Translations under genes and position numbers: made by a program
The notes under the pieces: generated by a model
What the model was told of the DNA's origin: nothing
The model's database searches: none
What the model saw: only the letters and a program-made list of their open reading frames with translations
Assembly (NCBI GenBank): GCA_034008185.1
Contig: CM067081.1
Span: forward strand, 106,401,265-106,465,264
Source: Gorsachius magnificus
Lineage: Eukaryota; Chordata; Aves; Pelecaniformes; Ardeidae
DNA: 64,000 bases
Reading direction: 5' to 3'
Part shown: positions 1-12,431 of the stretch, one piece after another
How the letters are laid out: every line of letters starts with the position of its first letter
Position numbering within the stretch: position 1 is the stretch's first letter

Positions 1-3000
1 ACGGAACTATTGAATTATTATTGGAAATTATGAATATTTTATTAAAAATTATCAGAAGAGGCCATTTCATAAAGTAAGATTTTATTGCCACTGGACGTTG
101 TGCAGGGCAAAAGTATAACTGGATTCAAAAAGGGAAGACACAAGGCTAGCTGTTAAACGCAATCATCTAAATGCTACTTAATGAGTGATTGGCAGAAGCT
201 GTAAGAGTATTCTAAAGGGCTGCTCTATAATTGAGCTCATTCCTAAATATCTGCTAGTGGCAGCTGGTGCTTCATTGCCTAAATGTAACCTGTGAGCATT
301 ATCAGGGATTTATGTCTGACTAGATTTAGTCTGCTCCCAAGTATGGAATATTCTTCGAAACTTGAGGTTCAAAGTGCCTGAAGGAAACTTTTCCCACAGA
401 CCTTTGTTTTCATGACTGTGGGTCCTGTGAAGGCCACCTATAGAAATTCCAGAATGACCTTTTACCACCTACCTAATGCCAATGATTTTAGCACTGCGAC
501 AAGGACTCACAAGTCTGGTTTCAGTTCCTGCTCATGTTTCTCCCTCATTTCTCTTCCTCCTTATTCTGTTCCTGTTAATTTCCAAGTGATGCCATGATAC
601 CTGCTGCCTAAACTGCCTCTGAATTTGTCATTGGTGTAAAGAAAGACAGTGCAAGGGAAAATGGCGGGCTTAATCTTGCAGCTGCAGCGGCCACTATGTG
701 AGGACAGCCCAAAGGCTGCTCTGGCCCTCTCAGATTGTTTTTAGTTTCACAACTTTTTTGTAGTCTTTGTTGCTGCAACTGCTTAGCTCCAGCTCAGCTG
801 GAAGGTCTAGGCCTGATAAACAAATGTGGACTGATGGCCCAGCACTTCCTTTGTGATGCTGCACAACCAACACTGGCTCCAAAATTTTTGTATGTGAAAG
901 GATAAAATCATGAGTTGTTGGCTGATGCCTTAATGTTGTCATGTTTATGTCAAACTTTGGGAACATAAATCTGTGTCCAAGAGAGTGACCATTGCATAAT
1001 GTAACCTCATATCTCCTGATTCTCACCAGGAATGGCTTACTGGTATGGTGAGGGTAGGTCCACCAAGGGCAAAGCTGCAATTAAGGTTACCAAGGCTATT
1101 CTTGACATTGTCTTTCTTTGTGGAGAGCAAGTGGGAGACATATATTAAAAATATCCAGACCTTGTGCTCTGGACCCCTGAACTAGGCAGGGGTGGCTAAT
1201 GGGTACCCTGTTCCTTTCTAGTGCCTTCACTACAGTTTTGTAAACCATGTAAACCCTCATGTGATACACAAGCCTCAACGTAACAAGCAGAAGGATTTGT
1301 GAACATCTTATCAGGCTTCCCCAAAGGATTCATCCTATCCATATTTACCACATCTCTGACCTCAGACTCACAGAGCCCTTGAACAAAGAAGGTAACGTAT
1401 GATGTAGGGGTACCTGCCTACATTGCAGGGCACATGCATGTCCTTATCCCACTGGGTCATGACGCAGCACTCTGAAAATGAACAAAACCTGGTTTAACTG
1501 TACTCTAATATTAAAAAAAAAAAAGTATCTTGATTCCACAAAAATATTTTAGTAGAGAGTAAAGGGACCTCTGCACACGCTTAGCATTTAGCAGTTTCTT
1601 AAAATAACTTTTGATACAATGTTCTCTGCAAATGTCACTGAAGTACAATGCAATGTTGCACAGAGACAGATAAGCTATTTCTGACAGAGTTCACTCAGAT
1701 TTCAGAAGCAGTATCACATTTACATATTGCTCTTCTTTAAAGAGTAGTTCTTATGTATATTAGGAGCCACTAGCAAACTGGCAAAACAAGTTCTTCTCTC
1801 TTACATTTTGGATGGTACAACTTGGATGAGATCTAACTTGTCACCAATACTTGGAACAGTCTTGGTTGAAAGTGTAACTCCATGAAAAAACAATTAGATT
1901 TTTGCTTATTCCTTTCTTACAAATGGAATCATTATCTTCTAAACAATTCTTTTTTAAAACTTTCTATAAACAACAGCTTCGTAAACTTTTTTTCTGATAT
2001 CCCTCTTATTTGTAGTGAAATTACTCATGACAGAAGATACTATTCTTTAGTTCATATTTTAACTATGTTGATCTCCACTTGGGCTTTGGAATGAAAAATT
2101 CTGGGGTTTTTGCCTCATGAAAAATGTGATTTTTTAAGAACAGATAAAAACCTGGAGATTATTCATGATAAATATTTATTCACTGAAGTCTAATGCAAAA
2201 TCCAAGAATGACCTAGAGAATTTAGAGACACGGTGTTCAAATGCCATTTTCCAACCTTCTAAAAAGAAAGACAATGAAAGATATGCTGTGTTCAGACAGA
2301 GGTGAAAGTATTTTTTAATCTTTTTGGTCTTTCTCTTTGAACAAGATTATTTTTATCTTAGCTGGCATCTAAAATAGTTTTAGCGTCTTCTCAAGATTTT
2401 AGGAGTCTCATTCTGTGTTACTGAAATCAATGTCAAAATATTCATTGACTTCCATAGAAATAAGACTTGTGTCACATCTGTATTAATTCCTCTATGATTA
2501 TAGTTTTCATCTTCCTTCTCCCTTCATCTCCTGTGTCCAACATGTTCCAAGTCAAGAAGATAATTTTGGTTTGTTTGTTTAAAGGAATTACGATTAAAAA
2601 TGCAAGTAAATGTAAAATTATTTCCTTTTGGACATCTAGAGGGAAATTCATTCCTGTGCAGAGCATCACCAGATTTATGCACTACTTAGCATAAAGTTTA
2701 AGCAGTATGTGAGTGATACAGACATCTTGAGCTGTACCTCTACACAGAGAAGAATTGCATTCTTATGGAATTAGTGTTTCAATATTAAATCTATTTTAAA
2801 ATGCTATGGAAACAAAAAAATATATATAGGTCATAAGATGGACTTGACTGGTCTCCTTTGAAAGTATGATAAAAAAAGTTAAAATACATTTAACCTTATT
2901 TTCATTTTCCTGTGTCATTCTAGTAATAGAAATCTTACCCAAATTCCTCACAATTTATTAGTGTGAAATAAAACAGCTTTGTAAAACTCTATACATTTTT

Positions 3001-3915
3001 TTCTTTGTACGTATACATATATATATAAAAAAATACAGAGTCTTAGTGCACTTCTCTATGGAAACAAACTTTAAATAGCCTTTCTTTGAGTGTAAGAGCT
3101 GGTCTCCATCAAACCAACCTGAACTGGATTTAACAAAAGAACAGAAGGCTCAAAGATAACTACGTTCCTGGAAGTATGAAGAAGTAAATGGATGCATGGA
3201 TGCACTGGGGGAAAAGACACAGCAATGGCCCCATGTGAGCTTTCACCATATTAGACATGAAATGATCCAAATGGAAGAAAATACTCAACCACGAGTGAAG
3301 CTCTGTAAAGCTCTGAGACCCTCTTAGTTATCAAAATAATCAACCATGAGATATAAAAAGTAAGAATAATTAACTCTGATGAGCCTTTTTGTTTTTTCCA
3401 TTAGCAACATGATGAAGGTGGTGACATGATAGTTTAGTAATTGAGCAGGTAACTCCAGTAAGTTTTAGCAAAGCTGCATTTGAGAGAGGCTGTCAGGCTA
3501 AGTAATTGAAATAGAAACTGGAGGCACACCATCTCTTTCAGGGCTAAGTATATAAAATCTTATTTTTATGTCGACTTTAGTCTTTCGTTACACTTTCTGA
3601 GGAAATAGTAATTGTTGGAGTTTTTTCTTCTATTTTCCTTTTTTTTTCCTTTTTATTGCTCTCTCTTTATTAATGCATACTCAGAGATTAACTGTCAAAG
3701 TTTAAAAAAGAAGAAAAATAGGCTCCCAAACAGCTCATTATTTCATAAACATTGATTAGACCTGTGAGAATGCAAGTGCTACTGGTGATCTTACTAAGCA
3801 AGTTTATTTCCTATTGACATAATTTCCTATTCAGAAAAACTTACAGTATATTCAATTTTTTTTCTGTAACACGAGGTACTGATTTTGGCCAGGCATAGCT
3901 TTTAATACTTCACAG
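1..3915. other. Unique AT-rich DNA, no gene recognised
   Basis: No repeat family, RNA gene or convincing exon was recognised here. Short open frames near 730-1280 on the minus strand have no recognisable domain and look like chance. Around 3008-3033 there is a short alternating AT tract next to an A-run. The stretch may contain diverged repeats or conserved non-coding elements that cannot be seen without alignments. Confidence 0.5.
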
Positions 3916-3993
3916 TGCTATGCTATGCTATGCTATGCTATGCTATGCTATGCTATGCTATGCTATGCCATGCTATGCTATGCTATGCTATGC
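3916..3993. repeat. Pentanucleotide microsatellite (TGCTA)n
   Basis: About 15 head-to-tail copies of the 5 bp unit TGCTA run without a break except for one T-to-C change (TGCCA) near the 3' third, at about 3966-3970. The array is almost pure over 78 bp, so it is probably young and length-variable. It sits in otherwise unique DNA and is not attached to an LTR or CR1 tail. Confidence 0.95.
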
Positions 3994-5820
3994 CTGAAGC
4001 TATTCAAACTGGTGTTCTCTAATGTAGATATCTATAGATGTTTGTAGATCCTCATTATTGTTCTATAGATTCTCTGCAAATGGGTCTTTATTGACATGAA
4101 AGTCCAGGCAAGACCTTAATAGTTTGGGGTATGACTGTGATTCACTATGAGTTTACGTATCAGGGTAGGTATGTAGCTCTGCAATCATGTAACACTTTGT
4201 GTGTTTGTTCAATTTTTAAAAGAGTATGAGTTTTCAAGCCTTTTCTATATAAATTCTATTTAACTAATTGTTCTCATCATGTATACAGACCATTTTTTTT
4301 AACTACGGTAGTTTTGAACTCCAGTCCTGTCTTCTAACATTAAAAAAATATATATTTCCCAGTTTTTTATCTTCTGAAAATATAAAAAATAGCTATACCA
4401 TCTTCCAGATCATTAAGGGGAGAAAAGTGAAGTGACCATGCATCTAGAATAAATCACCTTGGAAGCCTATTTGATAGCATCCTCCATTTTTACAGTGAAC
4501 AACCCATGACTGTTCTCTGAATACATTTTACCAATGAATTTAACATCTCCTTGGTAGTAATTCACTTACAGTGGTCTAAGCAGGTACATTTCTAACTAAT
4601 CTGTGCTATCTTCACCTATGCTTACAAACAGAAATACGATTATTTTTATTAAAATATTTCTGGGAAATAAAATTATTCCCCAAAATATGACTGCCCTCTT
4701 TTAAGCTTATTGAAAACTAGCATCATGTGTTCCTGTTCCTTATCTTTTCATATCTTTCTGCATTGTCCTCAGTGGCTCTAAGTTTTCATCAGCCACTTCT
4801 GCGACTACTAGGTCCAGCCATATGTGTGACGCATCTGACTTGTCTGCATACTAGCTAGCCTGTCCTTTTCTCACTCAGCGGTATCACTGATGGTAACCCT
4901 GTTAGCTGTATGTCAGTAGTTGACCTTTTTAGTGAAGACTTGATTCAAAAGGCATCAGCATTTTGGTTTTTTGGAGTTATCTGTTATTTTCCATTGCAAT
5001 GATGGATGTATGGATCTTTTTCTTGGTATTTCTCATACTTTCAGTACTCTGTTTTCATAATAGATGTTAAACTAGTTAAATTCTTCCATTATCACCAAGT
5101 GCTTTTCTCTATATGAATCACATACTTACAAACAGCCCTATCTGCCTGAACCTTCTTGGTATACAGTAGATCACAGATCATCACGATAATAACAGGTCCA
5201 TTTTGTTTTTCTCAGTCATGACCCAGAAACAATGTTGATAGTTGGACCAAGGGGAGGCATTATCTACAGTATAACTTTTCCTACACAGTCCCACCATAAT
5301 TTCAGAATAAATTCTATGTTTCTGTATAAATATTCTAGTTGGAATCATTCAGTCAGTTTTTTATTATAACAGTTAATTTATAGTCCCAATCTCCTATTAA
5401 TACTTCTAGGTTGGTCTATTAATACTGCTAGGTCTCAATTTTATTTTCAGTAATTAGCAGATCAACTTTCAAATAATCTGAGGAATTCCTTCTTTTTCAC
5501 CCCTATTCAAATTTTAACTTTGTGTTTCTACTTTTTCCAGACCTTTGTTGAGGATATTGCTGTTTACATCTACTTGAGGACCTCTGTTGTTTTAAAGGAC
5601 AACTTTAACACATCATCCAATATGGCCATACATTTGTCTTTATGAAGTTTCTGCATTGTCTCTGAGTAGCAGGACAGTGAGCTTCCTTCCAGCTTCTCCA
5701 AAGAGTCCGTTGTGACGATAGGGCCAGAGTACTCACATGGAGGAATAATTGGTTGGTAAGTAGCCATGTTTGTACATTTATTTACAAATAAGAATAAAAT
5801 CTGCAGAAGGAAGGAAAGAA
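3994..5820. other. Unique AT-rich DNA, no gene recognised
   Basis: I see no repeat family, coding segment or RNA gene in this 1.8 kb stretch. It lies between the pentanucleotide satellite and the first CR1 copy. Confidence 0.5.
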
Positions 5821-7185
5821 TCCATAGAATCATAGAATTGTTTTGGTTGGAAAAGACCTTTAAGATCACCAAGTCCAACTGTTAACCTAGCACTACCAAG
5901 TCCACCACTAAACCATGTCCCTAAGCACCACACCTAGATGTCTTTTAAATACTACTTGTGCTCCTGACCCCTTAACCAGTCATCCCAAGGCCCTGAAGTC
6001 TTTCTTGATTGCCCTCAGACTTCTAGGTACAACTTCATTAATGCCTACCCTAAAAATCAGTAACGGATAGTAATCTGAGGGCCATACTATGGTAGGAAGC
6101 TTTCTCTTCACGTCTTTAACCCAGGCCCCAGGGAGTAGCAGACTTCCCTAAGAAGTGGGTCTGGCCTAAATACTGGGCCTTCTGTTCCCCTCAGAAGAGT
6201 CTTCTATAACAGTGACCTGTCTGTGTTTCTGTATGGAAGCAGTTTTGGCACAGGGTGCAGGCCAACTTAACTGCGGCTACACCTCCAAGCTAGATGAACC
6301 ATTGTCCTTGTTATTGTTTGGTTCCACTTGCAGAGGCTCATACCTATTGTACAAGGGCACCTGGTTCGGTGGGGCGCTCACAGAGGAGAGGCGCCTGCTG
6401 TGCCAGGCAGGAACTTCTTGCCATTGCCCCCTATCCATTAAGTCACCACATTCAGCCAGGCAGAGAGTGGATAAGGAATCTCCTATATCGTGCATCCTGT
6501 CTGCCTGTTGGGCCTGTCCCAGGGAATGTAGGGTGCTATTCCTGTAGTCTGTCACTCTCTCTCAGATACCTGATACTCCTCAACCTACTCACCTCCTCCT
6601 GGAGGTCTGTCATTAGGTGGAGGAGTTCCTCTACCTGGGCATACCTCCCACAGGTTTGCTCACTGATGCTGTCTGGTACTGGCATAAGAGTAGGGCACAG
6701 CCTGCAGCCTGGCACCTGGGGTCTGTCTGGGAAGCTGTGCCAGCTGTGGTGGGTGCAGAGCTTAGAGAGGCCATGGCTTTCTGACACATAGATACCATTG
6801 CTCCCTGGTCGAGCTGGCAGACCTTCAGTGTCCTTCCAGCCCGCCCTTCTACATGAACTGCCATGCAAACTGCCATGCCATGCCCTTGCTGCCATGTCAC
6901 GTCCTGTTTGCCTGCCCTGTTCGTGATAATCTTGGTTGCCAGTGCTCCCTAAGGGCTTCTTTTATATGTGAGGGTGCTTGGCTGCTGCTGCTCCTGGCCC
7001 TGCACAGGTCTTATCAGCCAATGTTGTGCAAGATGTGGGCTCCTGGAAGCTCTCTTGGCTCTCTCTGAGGCACCCCCAGTTTGGGAAAGCCCCCTGTGCA
7101 CTGTGCTAGAGCACTCTGCTGCTGATAGTGCCAGCCTTGGAGCTGCTTGCCTTGGCAACTCATGCTTGAAGAACACCTTCATTGT
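5821..7185 (-). mobile_element. CR1 LINE, internally deleted: 5' region plus ORF1 joined to the 3' tail
   Basis: On the minus strand this begins with a GC-richer 5' region (about 7185-6900), runs through ORF1 (about 6900-5968) and then jumps to the last ~130 bp of the CR1 3' untranslated region. It ends at 5821 in the CR1 terminal repeat (ATAGAATCATAGAAT when read on the plus strand). The whole of ORF2, with endonuclease and reverse transcriptase, is missing. The junction is at about 5950-5955. There the ORF1 frame (residues KGSGAQVVF) runs into the 3' UTR block that also occurs at 63330-63457. The right edge is approximate. The deletion could have happened before insertion (a non-autonomous CR1) or afterwards. 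Confidence 0.8.
5968..6900 (-). pseudogene. CR1 ORF1 remnant (coiled coil plus esterase-like domain)
   Basis: The frame is broken by stops and shifts but can be followed in pieces. The 6895-6536 piece contains a heptad-like segment (VEELLHLMTDLQEEVSRLRS), as expected for the ORF1 coiled coil. The 6555-6277 piece continues with NRYEPLQVEP and DNGSSSLEV. A third piece, about 6200-5970, reads VTVIEDSSEGNRRPSI, then after stops VWPSDYYPLLIFRVGINE and SLRAIKKDFRAL. CR1-type ORF1 proteins are known to carry a GDSL-like esterase domain. The GINE at about 6035-6046 sits where a GTND-like block would be expected, so the catalytic neighbourhood is altered. In-frame stops (for example the TGA after KDFRALG) show that it is dead. 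There is no cellular role. Confidence 0.7.
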
Positions 7186-9321
7186 TACTCCATCACCTAT
7201 GCAAAAATAACATGACTGATTTTAGAATCTGGCAGAAAGGGGATTTTCAGCTGTTTGAGAATTGTGGCACTGAACAAGCCCTACTGAAGCTCTTGTATTC
7301 AGAGCATGTGATAGCAAGCTATGACTACTTGTGTGATCAGAGCTCCTGACAGGGAAAGGAGTGAGGAGAGCTCTCCTCAACTCTGCCTGGGGTCTCTGAG
7401 AACACTAGAAACCTTGAATTAGTCCTATATATTGGTGATATTGTGGTGATATTCTATTCATCTTTTAAAGCCTGGGGTTTTTTTCAGTAAAATATCTAAT
7501 GTCTTTACAAATCATAACCAATACATAGGAGCTTATAAACTGGTTGAAGAAAATATGGATACTGTTTTTAGCGAAGTATAAATATAGGACCCAAAGCCTC
7601 AGGGGCGTTAGTGGTTTTGTGCAGTGTGAAGGTGAAAGGAGAGTGCTGGACACAGCACAAAGAGGATTTTATTTCTCAAAAAGCAGATGCCAGGCACACG
7701 TGATATAACAGATGTGGGTACCCATGAAAGAACTTACACAGTTGGACAGGTCCAGACTTAGCTCTTGAATTAGTCACAAATGGCCTAACAACATCTAATA
7801 TTTTTTTTGCCGGAGAACAGGCTGTTAGAAGCAGGCAATGGTTTAGAATATGGAAGTTATTTTTGCTTCCAGGCAGTTGGGGGAGCTACATTGAGAGGGG
7901 TGGGGGTGGGAAAAGATGCCATCAGTAGCTCTGACAGGTAGTGTGAACTCATTGGTGATGAAGCACCATGCTGTGGAAGGTGGAGAGAGCAGGATTATAA
8001 CCATGAGCCCAACTACCATGAGCTAGACAAGACAGACTCATAGTAAGGGTAACACCTATAAGTTTTCTCCCCATGCTCCATACAAGTGCTAAGAGCAAAG
8101 TAGGAGCCACTGTGTACCACCCTCTAGCATGTGTAGCATCAGCACAGACTTTGTAGAAGGTAACTTCTGCTCCCTATTGCTAGTCGACAAGACTTGTCAA
8201 CAGCATAAGTAGCCATCATGCTGCTCGCTTTTGCGTAGACTCAGTGAAACTTGTCAGTTAGCCATCTCGCAGAGGGCAGACTGGAAATTTGTACCAGAGT
8301 ATTGCTGAGGCAAAAATGTTAAGAGGACTTTCATGGTTGGTAGCAAAGAACGTGAATAACTGCATCCTGAGACAAAAAGGCAGGATGGATTCAGTAAATT
8401 ACAGAAGACTATGCCCTAACATGTAGCCACCTGGTTCAAGCCGCTTGGTTCAGTGAACCTAAGACTGAAATCCAGTGCAGCCATGACATACAATTTAAAA
8501 TCAGACCACCTGTCCATCAATACATCTGTCTCCATGTTCCTCATCAAACTATGTATTTTATTTTTTCTTCTTCTAAGGTTCTTCTGGCAACTGCCCCTTT
8601 ATTTTAGGCACATGTTTCAACTTAATCCATTTCAGTGTTGAACTGGTGTACTGAAAGACACCTTAAATGAGAAATCCTATTCAGTAAGTCATTTAAGTAG
8701 TTGGTTTTTTTAAATGTATTTCCACAAATTTTAGTGGGAGACAATAACTAACCTGCAGCAGTATTTACGCTTTCTTTGATACTTACTCAACTGAGTCCCA
8801 GACAACATCTTTTCCTTAGTATTCTGTCCTTTTTTTTCTTCATGCATTATCCTGCTCCTCCTTGCTCTTACTGCTTTCGTCTTTCCCTTCCTTTGAAGTC
8901 TAGCATATGCTTCTCTCTTTTATATGTTGATTTACTTATTTACATCCACACATTTTTATTTCCCCCATATCTTCTTTTATGGTGCTGTGATGAAAAGGTA
9001 ATTTATTGAATTTGTCTGAAAAATCTATTCAAAGAAAGGTAAAATGGAAGAAGTCATCAAACACCTTCCAGACAAGTCTTTCTCTGAAATGATGAGATTA
9101 TAAAGCTCTTCCTTTCCTTAGTTTTAAATTGTTTATGAAATGGTATGTTTGATGTTATTTACCCTCACCCCTCTGTGGTATGTAGGGTAACTGAAGAAAG
9201 TGTAAATTTTTCACTTTTGCCAGTGTACTGGCAAACATAGGAGTTGCTGAGGCACAATATAACCTTTCTTGGCCTATAATACTCTGTTAAATGAGCATTT
9301 AGTATATTATCAATATTCTTG
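7186..9321. other. Unique DNA, no gene recognised
   Basis: No repeat family or coding segment was recognised. The stretch 7330-8450 is somewhat less AT-rich than its neighbours. A pyrimidine-rich block lies at 8820-8960. Open frames here lack recognisable domains. Confidence 0.45.
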
Positions 9322-9684
9322 TGTGGGGAGAGGGGCCTGGAGAGAGGGAGAGGACTCGAGCCTGGGGAAGGAGGAGAGGTATGTTTTCCCTAAGTGTGTA
9401 AATGTTTGCTTCTTTTTTTGTTGTTGTTGGTTTTGTTTCCCAATACCCAAAAGAGTAATTAGATATTTATATTAAATGGCAGGAAATTAATTTCCCCAAG
9501 TCAAGTCTGTTTTGCCTGTCACAGTAACCATTAAGAGATCTTCCTGTCTATCTCTACCCATGAGTTTTCTCACTATCATTCTTCCTTATGTTCTTCCCCA
9601 TGTTCTTCCTCATCCCGGGGAGGGGTGTGTGTGAGCTAGTGAATGTGTGGGTGCATGGCTGCCAGCCAGGGCCAGCCCACTATA
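9322..9684 (+). mobile_element. 3' fragment of a long ERVL-type LTR
   Basis: From the purine-rich start (GAGAGGGAGAGG) through AATTTCCCCAAGTCAAGTCT to the end at CCAGCCCACTATA, this is collinear with 41586-41900. It therefore belongs to the same LTR family as 40238-41900 and has the same orientation. Only the last third of the LTR is present. The expected terminal CACTACA/CACCACA has changed to CACTATA. No target duplication was found, which is consistent with a 5'-truncated copy. The left boundary is approximate. Confidence 0.75.
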
Positions 9685-12431
9685 TTATGCAATGAATGGT
9701 TTAACAGTCCCAGAAATGTCACGCAAAATGATGACATAACTTATTACTAAGCACCTGCATTTTTGTATCCTGTGCCATGAAATATTTTCCTTTTTTTATG
9801 TTTCTTGATAGCATATAAACACTATTATCTAGAAAATTAAAATCTGCTCTGCGTTTTTCAGCTAATGTTTTCTGCTCCTATCGTTACATTGTGTACATTT
9901 TTGATAAGATGCTGTCTAGGTTCACAGAAGCATTTGGAGGAAATAAAGAATGATCTCTTATACTGATGAAATATTCATTACCCCTGAATACCCTTGCTTT
10001 GGTCGTCTGTATCTCAATTAGCACATTATGTGGGAGATGATTTAAGATACACTTTTGTGCAGTAAGTAATTATAAATGATTAAAGTAGATGACAGCAAAA
10101 TTCATAAGGGTCACACAGTGCTGGCAGAAACAATTGCCAACTTCTTGTCAGATATTCTTTTTTCAAGCTGTCTCATTAAGGTTTTTCTGCCTTCCAACAC
10201 CTCTCTCTCATAGTTTATAATAAACAGTGGTGAACCTATGAATCCAAATTCTCTGGGCCTGAATATACCTTCAAGTATTGAAAGATGGCACTAAAGGTCA
10301 AAACTGGAAATTTTCAAGCATTTTATAAAATTATGCGTCCAACCTTTCTTTGAAGTGAACTGGGAATTGTGGCTGGGAGCATGTTTTATCAAATGACAAT
10401 GAAATATATGGCCCTAGATTGCTTCAGCAGCTTTGAAATTCCAGGACATAAGGGACATTGCTCTTTTATGGAGCACTGATATTAAGTATTGCATGTGGTC
10501 AACAGTTATTGCATTGTCATAGGAAACACAGGCAGGTTTTGTGTATTTCCCTTTTCTAGAATAGATTTACAAACAGTTTTCAAATATTTCTTAAACTTGG
10601 GCTTAACAATTTATGGGTGTTGCTGCAGAAGTTAAGGCCCAGGATGGCCTTCAAGGGGAAGCACAAGTAAGATGCAAGCTTGAGAAGAAAATTTCAAGAG
10701 ACTCTCTTCTTCCCACATACCCTTATATTTACTTGACCTTTCAGACGAAGGAAGAAGTGATGCCTATCATGATCACATAAAGGAAGAAGTGATCTCTATA
10801 CAGTGACAAGAAGTGGAGTGATCCAGGAAATGGACTGCATTAACTGGCCCAAGTCTTTCCATTGCATCTATGATATGCATTAAGACTTTTTCTCCGAACA
10901 ATTTCTTAATTCTTTTTAAAAATAAGAAACAAATGTTTTCCATAGTCAATGATCATAAGGGGAAAAAAAATTGTCTCTTTTCTTCCTGGGAGGATTGCCT
11001 AGATTAGGGGGAAGAATAAAATAAACCTCCCAGTGTTTATCAGACCTCCCTTCAGTTTCAAAGCAGGAATCAGAAATGTTGAATATCTCAGTAAAATAGA
11101 AATGTCAAGCCTAAGATGAGTTCTGAAGGACAGAAAAAGGTAAAGATCCCTCTTAAATACCATGGCACTACTAGTTCATTAAGTTGGGACTAGAATTGTT
11201 AACTGTTTTGTCAACTGGTACTGAGAAGGAATTATACTGAAACAGCACTTTGATATACTCAGTGGGTGCAAAGATTTAAATACCACCTTTTTGTACCTAA
11301 TGAGAATTAGATATTGAACAAAATGTCTCAAAATGTCAGTCAGTAGAGCATGTGCTGTTGAGAATTTTTTCAGGAGGCAACTAAAGAGACAGATTCATTG
11401 TTCTTATACTATAGAAAAGACCTCTTTAGATGGTCTTTAAGGAGATATAATAAGAAAATGTGGTGAAATAAACATTGAGGAATCATCAGTTTCCTCTGTC
11501 ATATTAGGGGATGATCCAAATTATAGAATTCTAGTCCAAGAATTAGGAACCCCTTCCCTGTCATCGTATTCCTCTGCAATCAGTCTTTCTGTGGTTTAAT
11601 TTCTTACATATATATAATGGCAGCAATAGCAGAACTGATTAGAGAAGGTATTTCTGTGCTACAATGTTTGTGATTTCAATAGATATTTTCCCATTATTAA
11701 TTGTAATGATGAATTAAATATTTTTATAAAATAATATTGCTAGATGAAAACTGGTTTGAGCTAACTGAAATGTTGCATTTTAATATATTCTACCTGTTTT
11801 GGTTTTATTTGATCATTCTGTAAAAAGGGTTAATAACAGCCCATTGATCCATTAAACATCAAAGTTAAAAGTAATAAAACCTCTAATGTGTTGAAACCAT
11901 TTTCCCCTGCAAATTAAATTACATCAAACCCTGTACAATTTTAACACACATGAAAAAAATGGTGAACAATATTTGCCACTTTTAACAAAACAGTCTCAGG
12001 CTACTGACAACATTTCCCTCTTTCATAATACCAAAAATACCAGAGTAGATTGAGAATTGTTCAGATCTTAGACTAACAGAGTCATATAAACACTTAGGCC
12101 TGAGAGGCAATAAAAAAAGAAGGGATATGAACCTGAAGAAAAGTGTGGGAAGGATTGAAAAATGAAAGAAAAAATGCATCTGGAGAAAGAAGCAAGTTAC
12201 AGAAAGAAAGAGCCAAGAGAAAGTAACTGAAAAAAAAGACAATGTGAGGAGGAAAAGACCTAATGTCTCTTCTCCTTTGTAACATGGAGGCTGGGAGTTT
12301 GAGGAACTGTATTGTTCCTTGGTAAATGAACAGAGTAGCCAGCTGGGCATACACAAGGGTTTACAATGTTCAATGAAATGAGATGTTACTCTCCTGAAGC
12401 AAGCAGGAACAGATCGGAAACTTAAAATCAC
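9685..12431. other. Unique AT-rich DNA, no gene recognised
   Basis: No repeat family or RNA gene was seen. A purine-rich plus strand at 12100-12260 produces Phe/Leu-rich open frames on the minus strand (up to 149 codons) that look like compositional artefacts. A 13 bp motif AGGAAGAAGTGAT is repeated at about 10750 and 10782. Confidence 0.45.

Noticed and set aside
6294..6791. 165-codon plus-strand open frame
   Set aside because: It lies antisense to the CR1 ORF1 coding frame, and the opposite strand has the recognisable motifs. It is a shadow.
11982..12431. 149-codon minus-strand open frame rich in Phe, Leu and Ser
   Set aside because: It results from a purine-rich plus strand, has no domain and no plausible start context, and abuts a CR1 edge.
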